Shown here: positions 34,181-43,991 of the stretch, piece after piece
Layout: every line of letters starts with the position of its first letter
Position numbering within the stretch: the stretch's first letter is position 1
NCBI RefSeq assembly: GCF_003391395.1
Contig: NZ_CP024190.1
Coordinates: forward strand, 1,426,001-1,490,000
Direction: 5' to 3'
Source: Mycobacterium marinum
GTDB lineage: Bacteria; Actinomycetota; Actinomycetes; Mycobacteriales; Mycobacteriaceae
DNA length: 64,000 bases
Made by a program: the position numbers and the translations under genes
The notes under the pieces: model-generated
The model's database searches: none
Told to the model about the DNA's origin: nothing
The model's input: only the letters and a program-made list of their open reading frames with translations

Positions 34181-34600
34181 TCACACGGTCTCGCGCAGCC
34201 GCCGCTTGATTCGGGCGAGCATCGCCGACATCCCGCGCAGCCGTAACGGGCTGATCAGATCCGCCAGGCCCAGTTCGCTGTAGAAGTCCTCAGGCACGGC
34301 CAAGATCTCGGATGCGGGTTGCTGGTCGAGGCCGGCGGCCAGGATCGCGGCAAAGCCACGGGTGGTCGGCGCCTGCGCCGGGGCACTGAAGTACAGCCGC
34401 ACCCGGTCTGGGTCTTGCGCGTCGACATGCAGGAACAGCGGGGACTGGCACTCGGGCACGGGCTCCATGGCGGCCTCGGCGAGATCGGACGGCAGCGGCG
34501 GTAGCTCGTTGGCGAATTCCAACAGCAAGGCGAGCTTGTCCTGGCCCTGGACTTCGCCAAAGTCGGACACCACCTCCGCCAGCGGAGCGGGCATGCTCAT
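34181..34600 (-). CDS. SufE-like Fe-S assembly / sulfur acceptor protein
   Basis: A 139-residue SufE-family protein (M. tuberculosis Rv3284). These accept persulfide sulfur from cysteine desulfurases. The acceptor Cys is in P-V-P-E-C-Q-S-P, and the C-terminal L-S-P-L-R-L-R-G-M is a family hallmark. ATG 34600 overlaps the sseA stop as ATGA, so it is coupled to the rhodanese gene; a joint role in sulfur handling is inferred from that pairing. Confidence 0.9.
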   Translation of the reverse strand: MSMPAPLAEVVSDFGEVQGQDKLALLLEFANELPPLPSDLAEAAMEPVPECQSPLFLHVDAQDPDRVRLYFSAPAQAPTTRGFAAILAAGLDQQPASEILAVPEDFYSELGLADLISPLRLRGMSAMLARIKRRLRETV

Positions 34601-35502
34601 CGCCGCGACGCAAGTCCATCGGCGGATCCGGGGCTCTCGCCCCCGACGATCGGCACCCGCACGGTATTGCCCCACTCGGTCCAGGATCCGTCGTAGTTAC
34701 GCACCCCGGGCTTGCCCAACAGATGGGTGAGCACGAACCAGGTGTGGCTGGAGCGCTCGCCGATGCGGCAGTACACGATGGTCTTGTCATCGGGGTCCAG
34801 GAAGCCGTAAAGCTCGTCGAGCTCGGTGCGGCTGCGGAACCGCCCACTCTCGTCGACCGCCTTGGCCCACGGGATGGACTGCGCCGTGGGGATGTGGCCG
34901 CCCCGCAACACGCCTTCCTCCGGGTAGTCGGGCATATGCGTGCGCTTGCCGGTGTACTCGTCGGGGGAGCGCACGTCGATCAGCGGCTGAGTGCCCAATG
35001 TGGTCAGCACGTCGTCCTTGTAGGCCCGGATGGGGGCGTCGTTTCGCTCCACGATCGGATAACCCGCGGAGGTCTTGGCGGGCACGCTCAGCGAGGTGTC
35101 CCGGCCCTCTGCGATCCACAGGTCGCGGCCCCCGTTGAGCAAGCGCACGTCGGGGTGGCCGAACAGGGTGAACACCCACAGGGCGTAGGCCGCCCACCAG
35201 TTGCTCTTGTCGCCGTAGATCACCACGGTGTCATCGCGGCTGATGCCCTTGCGGTCCATCAACTCGGCAAATTGCGCACCGTTGATGTAGTCGCGCACGC
35301 GCGGATCGTTGAGGTCGGTATGCCAGTCGATCTTGACGGCGCCCGGGATGTGGCCGATGTCGTAGAGCAGGACATCTTCGTCGGATTCCACGATTGCCAG
35401 GCCGGGAACGCCCATGTGGGCGGACAGCCAGTCGGCGGTCACCAGGCGTTCGGGGTGGGCGTAGGCCGACAGGGTGGGATTTGGGTCTGGGGGCAACGGC
35501 AC
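34597..35502 (-). CDS. sseA: Thiosulfate sulfurtransferase (tandem rhodanese) SseA
   Basis: A 301-residue two-domain rhodanese. The N-terminal domain lacks the catalytic Cys (G-D-K-S-N-W at that position). The C-terminal domain has the active loop C-R-I-G-E-R with Cys245, as in thiosulfate/3-mercaptopyruvate sulfurtransferases. It matches M. tuberculosis SseA (Rv3283). Its stop overlaps the sufE-like start. Confidence 0.94.
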   Translation of the reverse strand: MPLPPDPNPTLSAYAHPERLVTADWLSAHMGVPGLAIVESDEDVLLYDIGHIPGAVKIDWHTDLNDPRVRDYINGAQFAELMDRKGISRDDTVVIYGDKSNWWAAYALWVFTLFGHPDVRLLNGGRDLWIAEGRDTSLSVPAKTSAGYPIVERNDAPIRAYKDDVLTTLGTQPLIDVRSPDEYTGKRTHMPDYPEEGVLRGGHIPTAQSIPWAKAVDESGRFRSRTELDELYGFLDPDDKTIVYCRIGERSSHTWFVLTHLLGKPGVRNYDGSWTEWGNTVRVPIVGGESPGSADGLASRR

Positions 35503-35541
35503 GGTGTCAGCCTACCCATCGCACTATCAGGTCAAGCAGCA

Positions 35542-36192
35542 TCAGGGGAGCGGATTCGATGCCCAAAGTGCGGCTATGGATATACCGGCGCGGCTGATCA
35601 GGTCCCGCGTCAGCGGCAGCCCAATTCCCACCACGGCGGACGGATCGCCCTCGACGCCGGTGATGAACCAGCCGCCCAAGCCGTCCAGGGTGAACCCGCC
35701 GGCCACCTTCAACGACTCCCCGGTGGCCAGATAGGCCTCCAGGTCGTCGTCCGAGGGGGCCGCGAAGTGGACCGTGGTGGTCGAGGTCTCGTCGTCGCGG
35801 TGCGTGACGCGTTGCTCGGTCAACCGGACGACGCTGTGCCCGGTGTACAGGTGCCCGCAGCGACCGGCCATCGAGCGCCACAATTGCCGGGCGTCGTCGA
35901 CGGTCTCGGGCTTTCCGCACAGCCGGCCGTCGATGTAGAGCATCGAGTCGCAGCCGATGACAAGGCAGTCCGCGGCGACGGAAGCCCGCTGGGCGATCAG
36001 GGTGGTCGCTACCTGTTCGGCCTTTGCGCGCGCCAGCACACGCACCACATCCGCCGGTGTTGCGGCCGGACCCAGCCCGGCCATGATGGCGTCCTCGTCG
36101 ACTCCGGAGACCACCACCAGCGGATCAACGCCAGCCTGCTGAAGCACCTTGAGCCGACCCGATGAGGCCGAGCCCAGTACCAGTCGGGTCAT
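35542..36192 (-). CDS. maf: Maf-family nucleoside triphosphate pyrophosphatase
   Basis: A 216-residue Maf protein: N-terminal L-V-L-G-S-A-S-S-G-R phosphate-binding motif and the acidic active site G-C-D-S-M-L. Family members hydrolyse dTTP/UTP or modified nucleotides and were first described as septum-formation inhibitors. ATG 36192 overlaps the accE5 stop as ATGA. It corresponds to Rv3282. Confidence 0.92.
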   Translation of the reverse strand: MTRLVLGSASSGRLKVLQQAGVDPLVVVSGVDEDAIMAGLGPAATPADVVRVLARAKAEQVATTLIAQRASVAADCLVIGCDSMLYIDGRLCGKPETVDDARQLWRSMAGRCGHLYTGHSVVRLTEQRVTHRDDETSTTTVHFAAPSDDDLEAYLATGESLKVAGGFTLDGLGGWFITGVEGDPSAVVGIGLPLTRDLISRAGISIAALWASNPLP

Positions 36193-36500
36193 CGCCGCAT
36201 GTGCGTCATTTCCTGCAACGTGATGCGCTGCCAACTGAAGACGGGGTAGCGCAATCTGTCTACCGGCAACCCCCACCGGGATGGCTCGGGCGCTGCGGCC
36301 GGGGCTGCGCTGCGCAGGCTGCCCAGCACCGCGACCAGCGCCGCGAGCTCCTGTTCGGTCGGCGCTCCCTTGAGCACGTGGATGTGCGGTTCCAGCGGGT
36401 CATGCGCCGGCGCGGTCACCGTACCCTCGCCGCCCTCGCCGCCCTCGCTGGCCTCGGGCTTCTGCTCGATCGGCTGGTTGCCGTTGTTCACGTCGCTCAC
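36189..36500 (-). CDS. accE5: Acyl-CoA carboxylase epsilon subunit AccE5
   Basis: A 103-residue epsilon subunit that tightens the AccA3-AccD5 complex. The C-terminal part has the conserved pattern P-H-I-H-V-L-K-G-x-P-T-x-x-E-L-A-A-L and ends with a W-G-L-P...Y-P-V-F-S-W-Q segment. The N-terminus is a short E-G-G repeat. M. tuberculosis AccE5 (Rv3281) is longer because of an extended repetitive N-terminus. It overlaps both accD5 and maf by ATGA. Confidence 0.9.
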   Translation of the reverse strand: MSDVNNGNQPIEQKPEASEGGEGGEGTVTAPAHDPLEPHIHVLKGAPTEQELAALVAVLGSLRSAAPAAAPEPSRWGLPVDRLRYPVFSWQRITLQEMTHMRR

Positions 36501-38137
36501 AGGGGGATGTTCCCATGCTTCTTGGGGGGCTGCTGGGCGATCTTGCGTTCCAGCAGACGCAACGCGGTTCCGATGTACCCGCGGGTGTACGACGGCGGGA
36601 TCACCGCGTCGACGTACCCGCGTTCGGCGGCGATGTAGGGATTGACCAGGGTGTCCTCGTACTCCTGCTGCAGCTGCAGCCGCAGCGCGTCGACATCCTT
36701 GCCGGCCTCGGCCGCTTCCTTGAGCTGCTGGCGATACACGAAGCCGACCGCCCCGGACGCGCCCATCACCGCGATCTGCGCTGTCGGCCAGGCCAGGTTG
36801 ACGTCGCAGCCCATGTCTTTGGAACCCATCACGCAGTACGCGCCGCCGTAGGCCTTGCGGGTGATGACGGTGACCTTCGGGACGGTGGCCTCGCCGTAGG
36901 CGTAGAGCAGCTTGGCGCCGCGGCGGATGATGCCGTTGTACTCCTGGCCGGTTCCGGGCAGGAAGCCCGGAACGTCCACCAGCATCACGATCGGGATGTT
37001 GAAGCAGTCGCAGGTCCGCACGAAGCGGGCCGCTTTCTCGGAGGCATCGATGTCCAGGCAGCCGGCGAAGTGGGTCGGCTGGTTGGCGACGATGCCCACC
37101 GGCCGGCCCTCGATGCGCCCGAACCCGACCACGATGTTCTGCGCATAGCCGGCCTGGATCTCGAGGAACTCGTCCTCATCGAGGATCCGGGTGATGACCT
37201 CATGCATGTCGTAGGGCTGGTTGGGCGAGTCCGGGATCAGCGTGTCCAGCTCCAGGTCCTCGTCGGTGAGGTTCTCCTCGATGGGCCCCTCGGGGGCGGG
37301 AGCGGGGTAGCGCGGTGCGTCGGTGGCGTTGTTGGGCGGCAGATAGCTCAGCAGCTCGCGCACATATTCGAAGGCGTCCTGCTCGCCGGACGCGACATAG
37401 TGGGCGGTACCCGACTTGACCATGTGGGTGTGGGCACCGCCGAGCTCCTCCATGGTGACGTCCTCGCCGGTGACGGTCTTGATGACGTCGGGTCCGGTGA
37501 TGAACATCTGACTGGTCTGGTCGACCATGACCACGAAGTCGGTCAGTGCCGGGGAGTAGACGTGCCCGCCCGCGGCGGCTCCCATGATCAGCGAGATCTG
37601 CGGGATGACGCCCGAGGCCAGGATGTTGTTGCGGAAGATCCGGCTGTACAGGCCCAGGGAGACGACACCTTCCTGGATGCGCGCGCCGGCGCCGTCATTG
37701 ATGCCGATCAACGGTCGTCCGGTCTTGACCGCCAATTCCTGAACCTTGACGATCTTCTCGCCGTACACCTCACCCAGGCTGCCGCCGAACACGGTGGCGT
37801 CCTGGCTGAAGATGCACACGTCGCGGCCGTCGATGGTGCCGTAGCCGGTGACCACACCGTCGCCGACCGGGCGGTTGCTCTCCAGGCCGAAGTTGGTGCT
37901 GCGGTGCTTTGCCAGCGCGTCCAGCTCCACGAACGAGTCCTCGTCGAGCAGCGCATAGATCCGTTCGCGTGCGGTCAGCTTGCCTTTGGCGTGCACCTTC
38001 TCGATGGCGCCCTCGCCGACCGGATGCAGCGACTCGGCGCGGCGCTTGTGTAGCTCTGCGAGCTTGCCCGCGGTGGTGTGGATATCGATGGTGTGCTCGG
38101 CAGCGGGCTCAGCAGTGTGGTCGGTAACGCTGGTCAT
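36497..38137 (-). CDS. accD5: Propionyl/acyl-CoA carboxylase beta subunit AccD5
   Basis: A 546-residue carboxyltransferase with two crotonase-like halves. Oxyanion-forming glycines lie in G-I-N-D-G-A-G-A-R and G-A-S-G-A-V-G-F. It transfers carboxyl from biotin to propionyl-CoA (and acetyl-CoA), giving methylmalonyl-CoA for multimethyl-branched lipids. ATG 38137 has no strong ribosome site, and an open frame to 38911 is non-coding extension. It matches M. tuberculosis AccD5 (Rv3280). It is divergent from birA, the enzyme that biotinylates its partner AccA3. Confidence 0.97.
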   Translation of the reverse strand: MTSVTDHTAEPAAEHTIDIHTTAGKLAELHKRRAESLHPVGEGAIEKVHAKGKLTARERIYALLDEDSFVELDALAKHRSTNFGLESNRPVGDGVVTGYGTIDGRDVCIFSQDATVFGGSLGEVYGEKIVKVQELAVKTGRPLIGINDGAGARIQEGVVSLGLYSRIFRNNILASGVIPQISLIMGAAAGGHVYSPALTDFVVMVDQTSQMFITGPDVIKTVTGEDVTMEELGGAHTHMVKSGTAHYVASGEQDAFEYVRELLSYLPPNNATDAPRYPAPAPEGPIEENLTDEDLELDTLIPDSPNQPYDMHEVITRILDEDEFLEIQAGYAQNIVVGFGRIEGRPVGIVANQPTHFAGCLDIDASEKAARFVRTCDCFNIPIVMLVDVPGFLPGTGQEYNGIIRRGAKLLYAYGEATVPKVTVITRKAYGGAYCVMGSKDMGCDVNLAWPTAQIAVMGASGAVGFVYRQQLKEAAEAGKDVDALRLQLQQEYEDTLVNPYIAAERGYVDAVIPPSYTRGYIGTALRLLERKIAQQPPKKHGNIPL

Positions 38138-38287
38138 GGGAGTTGATGGTATCGGCCGCACCCGCATCGGTTGGTCCGGGCGTACCTGAGCACCCGACGG
38201 TCGCGCGGGGATTGCCGATGTGCGCCGCGGCGAACCGTCCGACAGTTGATCTCCCACGGCCGGCCCGGCGTTCTCTAGGCTTGTGCC

Positions 38288-39118
38288 GTGACGGACCGCG
38301 ATCAGCTCAGGTTGCCGTTGGACGCCAGCAAGTTGCGTAGTGAGGCGATCGACTCGGGATGGCGCCAGCTCGACGTCGTCGATGAGACCGGCTCCACCAA
38401 CGCCGATCTGCTGGCCCGGGCCGCTGCCGGGGCCGATATCGAAGGGGCGGTGCTGATCGCCGAACACCAGACGGCCGGACGGGGGCGGCTGGGGCGCGGC
38501 TGGTCGGCCACGGCGCGAGCGCAGATCACCATGTCGGTCGGGGTGCGGGTGGACGGCGTCCCCACCGCCACCTGGGGCTGGCTGTCGCTGGCCACCGGGT
38601 TGGCCGTGGTGGACACGGTGACCCCGTTGCTTGACGGCACCGCGGCGCAAGCGGGTTTGAAGTGGCCCAACGATGTGCTGGCCGGTCCGCCCGGATCGTT
38701 GGGCAAACTGGCGGGCATTCTCGCCGAGGTGGCGATGCCCTACGCGGTGATCGGCATCGGGCTCAATGTCACCCAGGCGCCCGACGAAATTGCCGGGCCC
38801 ACAGCGACCTCGCTGCTGGACCTCGGGGTGCCGGCACCGGATCGCAACGAACTGGCTGCCCGGCTGTTGCGCGAGCTTGCGGCGCGGATCGATGAGTTCA
38901 GACGCGCCCACTCGCGGCTATCGGCCGACTACCGGGCCCGCAGTCTGACCATCGGCTCGCGCGTGCGTGCGCAACTTCCCGGCGGGCGCGAGATCGTCGG
39001 GATCGCCCGCGACATTGATGAGCAGGGGCGATTGCGCCTGCAGACTACGCCCGACGAGGCGGGCAAGTCCGGTGAGACGGTCGTGGTGGCCGCGGGTGAC
39101 GTGGTGCATCTGCGCTAG
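38288..39118 (+). CDS. birA: Biotin protein ligase BirA
   Basis: A 276-residue monofunctional biotin-[acyl-CoA-carboxylase] ligase. It has the biotinyl-AMP loop G-R-G-R-L-G-R-G-W, the K-W-P-N-D motif and a small C-terminal SH3-like domain, with no N-terminal DNA-binding domain, as in other mycobacteria (Rv3279c). It attaches biotin to the AccA subunits. Confidence 0.95.
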   Translation: MTDRDQLRLPLDASKLRSEAIDSGWRQLDVVDETGSTNADLLARAAAGADIEGAVLIAEHQTAGRGRLGRGWSATARAQITMSVGVRVDGVPTATWGWLSLATGLAVVDTVTPLLDGTAAQAGLKWPNDVLAGPPGSLGKLAGILAEVAMPYAVIGIGLNVTQAPDEIAGPTATSLLDLGVPAPDRNELAARLLRELAARIDEFRRAHSRLSADYRARSLTIGSRVRAQLPGGREIVGIARDIDEQGRLRLQTTPDEAGKSGETVVVAAGDVVHLR

Positions 39119-39180
39119 TGCGGCGCGGCCATCCGTCCAACTTCAGCAAACAGCAGCCAACGGGGGATAAGGTCGCCACC

Positions 39181-39699
39181 ATGGGCTATCCGGACAATGC
39201 CATGGCCGCAGGCGAGCAGGTCGTCCTGCATCGTCACCCGCACTGGACCCGGCTGGTCTGGCCGGTCGTGGTGTTGATCCTGATCACCGGGCTGGCCGCG
39301 CTGGGCTCGGGGTTCGTCAACTCGACGCAATGGCAGCAGCTGGCCAAGAACATCATCCATGGCGTCATCTGGGGGATCTGGTTGGTGATTGTCGGCTGGC
39401 TCACACTATGGCCGTTCCTGAGCTGGCTGACCACACATTTCGTGGTCACCAACCGCCGGGTGATGTATCGCCAGGGCGTGCTGACCCGCAGCGGGATCGA
39501 CATCCCGTTGGCCCGGATCAACAGCGTGGAATTCCGGGACCGGATATTCGAGCGAATGCTTCGCACCGGGACGCTGATTATCGAATCGGCGTCACAGGAT
39601 CCGTTGGAGTTCTACAACATTCCGCGCCTGCGAGAAGTGCACGCGCTGCTCTATCACGAGGTTTTCGACACCCTGGGCTCCGAGGAAGCCCCCAGCTGA
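39181..39699 (+). CDS. PH-domain membrane protein (Rv3278c-like)
   Basis: A 172-residue protein with two transmembrane helices (about residues 25-45 and 60-85) followed by a bacterial PH domain (V-T-N-R-R-V-M-Y-R-Q-G-V-L-T-R-S-G-I). ATG 39181 matches the M. tuberculosis Rv3278c start; an upstream GTG overlapping the birA stop would add 21 residues. The last 46 bases overlap the end of the GtrA-like gene on the other strand. Function unknown. Confidence 0.88.
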   Translation: MGYPDNAMAAGEQVVLHRHPHWTRLVWPVVVLILITGLAALGSGFVNSTQWQQLAKNIIHGVIWGIWLVIVGWLTLWPFLSWLTTHFVVTNRRVMYRQGVLTRSGIDIPLARINSVEFRDRIFERMLRTGTLIIESASQDPLEFYNIPRLREVHALLYHEVFDTLGSEEAPS

Positions 39700-40337
39700 G
39701 CGGCCGATCGCGCATCTGAGCGGTTGGCCCTGGCGGACTTGTTGCGCCAGGAACGCAACAGGGTGACGTTGCCGCCCTCGATCTCGTCTTCGAAGACTTC
39801 GGCGATGCCGCCCGCGGTCAGCGCCGACTCCAGCGCCTTGTCCGGGTTGCGTGCGAACGCGTCGGGGAACACCCAGCGGCGGAACGCCCAGAAGCGGAAC
39901 GCCATCTGCAGCAGATTTCCGATGATGTAGGCCGAGACAAAGTCGGCCAGGTTCTCCACGGTCAGCGACACCATCGGCACCCGCAACTGCAAGACGTAGC
40001 TGGAGAACCACAGCGGGGCCATGCTCAGCAGCACACCCACGCCGCTGAACGCGAAGAACAGCAGCGCCTCGTGGTGGCGCTCCCGGCCGCCACGGTCGCG
40101 GAAGCTCCATTCCCGGTTGAGCACATAGGACGCGATGACCGCGACGATTCCGGCGATCACCTTGGCCGTCACCGGCTTGGGCTCCAGAATCGTCAACTTC
40201 AGCGTGTAGAAAATTGCCGAGTCGATGATAAAAGTAGTGCCGCCGACGATGGCAAATTTGATCAGTTCATGATGACGCTGCGCAAAGGGCTGAACCACCC
40301 TGGGAAGGCGCGCGATTGTGGCATCGGCAAAGGACAC
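39654..40337 (-). CDS. GtrA-like membrane protein
   Basis: A 227-residue protein with four predicted transmembrane helices and a GtrA signature (F-A-I-V-G-G-T-T-F-I-I-D and Y-V-L-N-R-E-W-S-F). GtrA proteins are thought to move or retain polyprenyl-phosphate-linked sugars in cell-wall glycan synthesis. A charged C-terminal tail overlaps the convergent PH-domain gene. It matches Rv3277. It is divergent from purK. Confidence 0.88.
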   Translation of the reverse strand: MSFADATIARLPRVVQPFAQRHHELIKFAIVGGTTFIIDSAIFYTLKLTILEPKPVTAKVIAGIVAVIASYVLNREWSFRDRGGRERHHEALLFFAFSGVGVLLSMAPLWFSSYVLQLRVPMVSLTVENLADFVSAYIIGNLLQMAFRFWAFRRWVFPDAFARNPDKALESALTAGGIAEVFEDEIEGGNVTLLRSWRNKSARANRSDARSAAQLGASSEPRVSKTS

Positions 40338-40436
40338 AACAAGTCAGTGTACGGATTGACACGAAATAGACGCAAAATGATACATAACGATTTGGTGTTG
40401 CAGCCGCCAAACACGCCGGTCATGGGCCATGACACC

Positions 40437-41643
40437 ATGATGGCCGTGCCAAGTTCTCGCACCCCCCAGGTTGCCATGGTCGGTGGTGGCCAGCTCGCCC
40501 GGATGACCCATCAGGCCGCCATCGCCCTGGGTCAGAACCTGCGTGTGCTGGTTAACTCCGCCGATGACCCGGCGGCGCAGGTGACACCCAATGTGGTGAT
40601 CGGATCGCACACCGATTTGGACGACCTGCGCCGCATCGCGGCCGGAGCCGACGTGGTGACCTTCGACCACGAGCACGTTCCCGCCGAGCTGCTGGACAAG
40701 CTGGTGGCCGAGGGAGTCGTGCTGGCGCCGCCGCCACAGGCTTTGGTGCACGCGCAGGACAAGCTGGTGATGCGCCGGCGGCTGCAGGCACTCGACGTCC
40801 CGGTGCCGCGCTACCTGGGCATCCACCAGCTCGACGAGCTCGGTGAGCTGGACGCGTTTGCCCGCGAGCTGGACGCGCCGCTGGTGGTCAAGGCGGTCCG
40901 GGGCGGCTACGACGGCCGCGGTGTGCAGATGGCGCGCGATCTGGCCGATGCCCGCGACATCGCCAGCGGCTACCTGGCCGGGGGTGTTCCGGTGCTGGTG
41001 GAGGAGCGGGTCCAGTTGCGTCGAGAGCTCTCGGCGCTGGTGGCGCGCTCGCCGTTCGGCCAGGGGGCGGCGTGGCCGGTGGTCGAGACGGTGCAGCAGG
41101 ACGGCATCTGCGTCGCGGTGATCGCGCCCGCGCCGGCGCTGTCCGCGCAAGCTGGCGCCGATGCGCAACAGCTGGCGCTGCGGTTGGCCGCCGAACTGGG
41201 TGTGGTCGGGGTGCTCGCCGTGGAGCTCTTCGAGACCACCGACGGCGCTTTGGTGGTCAACGAGCTTGCGATGCGGCCGCACAACTCCGGGCACTGGACC
41301 ATGGACGGATCGCGTACCAGCCAGTTCGAGCAGCACTTACGCGCGGTGTTGGACTACCCGCTCGGCGATACCGAGGCGATCGCGCCGGTGACCGTGATGA
41401 CCAACGTGTTGGGGGCGGCCGCGCAACCGGCGATGAGCCTGGACGAGCGGCTGCACCACCTGTTCGCCCGGATGCCCGATGCCCGGGTGCACCTCTACGG
41501 CAAGGACGAGCGTCCCGGCCGCAAGGTGGGACATATCAATTTCCTCGGTTTCGACCCGGCGGCCGTTGCCGGGCTGCGAGAGCGGGCCGAGCTGGCGGCA
41601 CACTGGTTGTCACACGGACAGTGGACGGACGGATGGGATCCCC

Positions 41644-41651
<8 letters not shown>
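40437..41651 (+). CDS. purK: N5-carboxyaminoimidazole ribonucleotide synthase PurK
   Basis: A 404-residue ATP-grasp enzyme that uses ATP and bicarbonate to convert AIR to N5-CAIR in purine synthesis. An N-terminal G-G-G-Q-L-A-R-M, central V-V-K-A-V-R-G-G-Y-D-G-R-G and N-E-L-A-M-R-P-H-N-S-G-H are diagnostic. Start M-M-A-V at 40437 (or 40440) agrees with the M. tuberculosis protein (Rv3276c). It overlaps purE by eight bases. Confidence 0.95.
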
Positions 41652-42159
<508 letters not shown>

Positions 42160-42183
42160 AAGCCGACTAGGAGGGCTCGCAAG

Positions 42184-43353
42184 ATGGCTGGTTGGGCCGG
42201 AAACCCGTCTTTTGATTTGTTCCAGCTTCCGGAGGAACACCAGGAGTTGCGGGCGGCGATACGCGCGCTGGCGGAAAAGGAGATCGCGCCGCACGCCGCG
42301 GACGTGGATGAGAATTCCCGGTTTCCGCAGGAGGCCCTTGATGCGCTCAACGCTTCCGGGTTCAATGCGGTGCACGTCCCCGAGGAGTACGGCGGCCAGG
42401 GGGCCGACTCGGTGGCAGCCTGCATCGTCATCGAGGAGGTCGCTCGCGTCGACGCCTCAGCCTCGTTGATCCCGGCGGTCAACAAGTTGGGCACCATGGG
42501 CCTGATCCTGCGCGGTTCCGACGATCTGAAGAAGCAGGTGTTGCCGTCGCTCGCCGACGGCGCCGCGATGGCCTCCTACGCGCTCAGTGAGCGCGAGGCC
42601 GGTTCGGACGCCGGAGCGATGCGCACCCGGGCCAAGGCCGACGGTGACGACTGGATTCTCAACGGCACCAAGTGCTGGATCACCAACGGCGGCAAGTCCT
42701 CCTGGTACACGGTGATGGCCGTGACCGACCCCGAAAAAGGTGCCAACGGCATATCGGCGTTCATGGTGCACAAGGACGACGAAGGCTTCGTCGTGGGCCC
42801 CAAGGAGCGCAAGCTGGGGATCAAGGGCTCACCGACCACGGAGTTGTACTTCGAGAACTGTCGGGTTCCCGGCGACCGGATGATCGGGGACCCCGGCACC
42901 GGCTTCAAGACCGCCCTGGCGACGCTGGACCACACCCGCCCGACCATCGGTGCCCAAGCGGTGGGCATCGCTCAGGGCGCCCTTGATGCCGCAATCGCCT
43001 ACACCAAGGACCGCAAGCAGTTTGGGAAGTCGATCAGCGATTTTCAGGCGGTGCAGTTCATGCTCGCCGATATGGCGATGAAGGTGGAGTCCGCGCGGTT
43101 GATGGTTTACTCCGCCGCCGCGCGCGCCGAGCGTGGCGAATCCAACCTCGGATTCATCTCCGCGGCGTCGAAGTGCCTGGCCTCCGACGTGGCCATGGAG
43201 GTCACCACCGACGCGGTGCAGCTGTTCGGTGGTGCCGGATACACGGTTGATTTCCCGGTCGAGCGGATGATGCGCGACGCCAAGATCACCCAGATCTACG
43301 AGGGCACCAACCAGATTCAGCGCGTCGTGATGTCGCGGGCATTGCTGCGCTGA
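42184..43353 (+). CDS. fadE25: Acyl-CoA dehydrogenase FadE25
   Basis: A 389-residue FAD-dependent acyl-CoA dehydrogenase. It has L-S-E-R-E-A-G-S-D flavin contacts, W-I-T-N-G-G, and the C-terminal catalytic-base segment I-Y-E-G-T-N-Q-I-Q-R. It matches M. tuberculosis FadE25 (Rv3274c). It is a normal stand-alone enzyme and useful for comparison with the dehydrogenase domain fused to the synthetase at 22.8 kb. Confidence 0.95.
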   Translation: MAGWAGNPSFDLFQLPEEHQELRAAIRALAEKEIAPHAADVDENSRFPQEALDALNASGFNAVHVPEEYGGQGADSVAACIVIEEVARVDASASLIPAVNKLGTMGLILRGSDDLKKQVLPSLADGAAMASYALSEREAGSDAGAMRTRAKADGDDWILNGTKCWITNGGKSSWYTVMAVTDPEKGANGISAFMVHKDDEGFVVGPKERKLGIKGSPTTELYFENCRVPGDRMIGDPGTGFKTALATLDHTRPTIGAQAVGIAQGALDAAIAYTKDRKQFGKSISDFQAVQFMLADMAMKVESARLMVYSAAARAERGESNLGFISAASKCLASDVAMEVTTDAVQLFGGAGYTVDFPVERMMRDAKITQIYEGTNQIQRVVMSRALLR

Positions 43354-43437
43354 GGTACCGAACCGCAGATTCGCTTCATCGCATCCGATCCGCCAGTACA
43401 GTCAAAGTCACGGCACCGCCAAACAATCGGGTGGGCA

Positions 43438-43978
43438 CCGCTGCGCAAAGTCGCCGCGTTCTGCCAGTTGCTGGAGCGGCGTCATGCGGATCAGCTCGAC
43501 GAACGCGGCATCGAATACATCGGCTTCGCGGTCGACGGGGCCAAACGCATGCAGTTCCTGATCAACGACCTGCTCAGTTTCTCCCGGGTCGACCCATCGA
43601 CATCCTGCTCGTCGAAGACGATCCCGGGGACGAACTCATCACCCGGGAGGCGTTCGAGCACAACGAGGAGGGGCTGGATTACCTCTATCAGCGGGGCAAG
43701 TACCAGCGGCGCGCCGGCCTGATCTGATCCTGCTCGACTTGAACCTACCGAAGTATGACGGTCGGCAGTTGCTGGAGAAGATCATGTCCGACTCCGAGCT
43801 TTGTCGTATCCAGGTGGTGGTGCTGACCACGTCCTCGGCCGAGGAGGACATTCTGCGCAGCTACAATCTTCATGCGAACGCCTATGTCACCAAGCCGGTC
43901 GATCTTGACCAATTCATGACCGCCGTCCGGCAGATCGATGAGTTCTTTCTTCAGGTGGTTAGGCTTCCGCAAAGCTGA
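43438..43978 (+). pseudogene. Remnant of a sensor histidine kinase and a response regulator
   Basis: Three frames carry pieces of two proteins. 43441-43596 encodes the histidine-kinase dimerisation helix (L-L-E-R-R ... D-E-R-G-I-E-Y-I ... I-N-D-L-L-S-F-S-R). About 43595-43705, in another frame, encodes the start of a receiver domain (D-I-L-L-V-E-D-D-P-G-D-E), with a gap after A-F-E-H-N where receiver residues are missing. From about 43724, in a third frame, comes the rest (L-I-L-L-D-L-N-L-P-K-Y-D-G to K-P-V-D-L-D-Q-F). The kinase ATPase domain is gone. At least two deletions and a frameshift make it non-functional. Confidence 0.85.
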
Positions 43979-43991
43979 GTAGCGGCGCGGC

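Noticed and set aside
32358..34283. Long open frame antisense to accA3, and similar long antisense frames over lhr, atsB and the synthetase
   Set aside because: They mirror real genes with strong GC3 bias, have low-complexity translations rich in Arg/Gly/Val and match no family I recognise.
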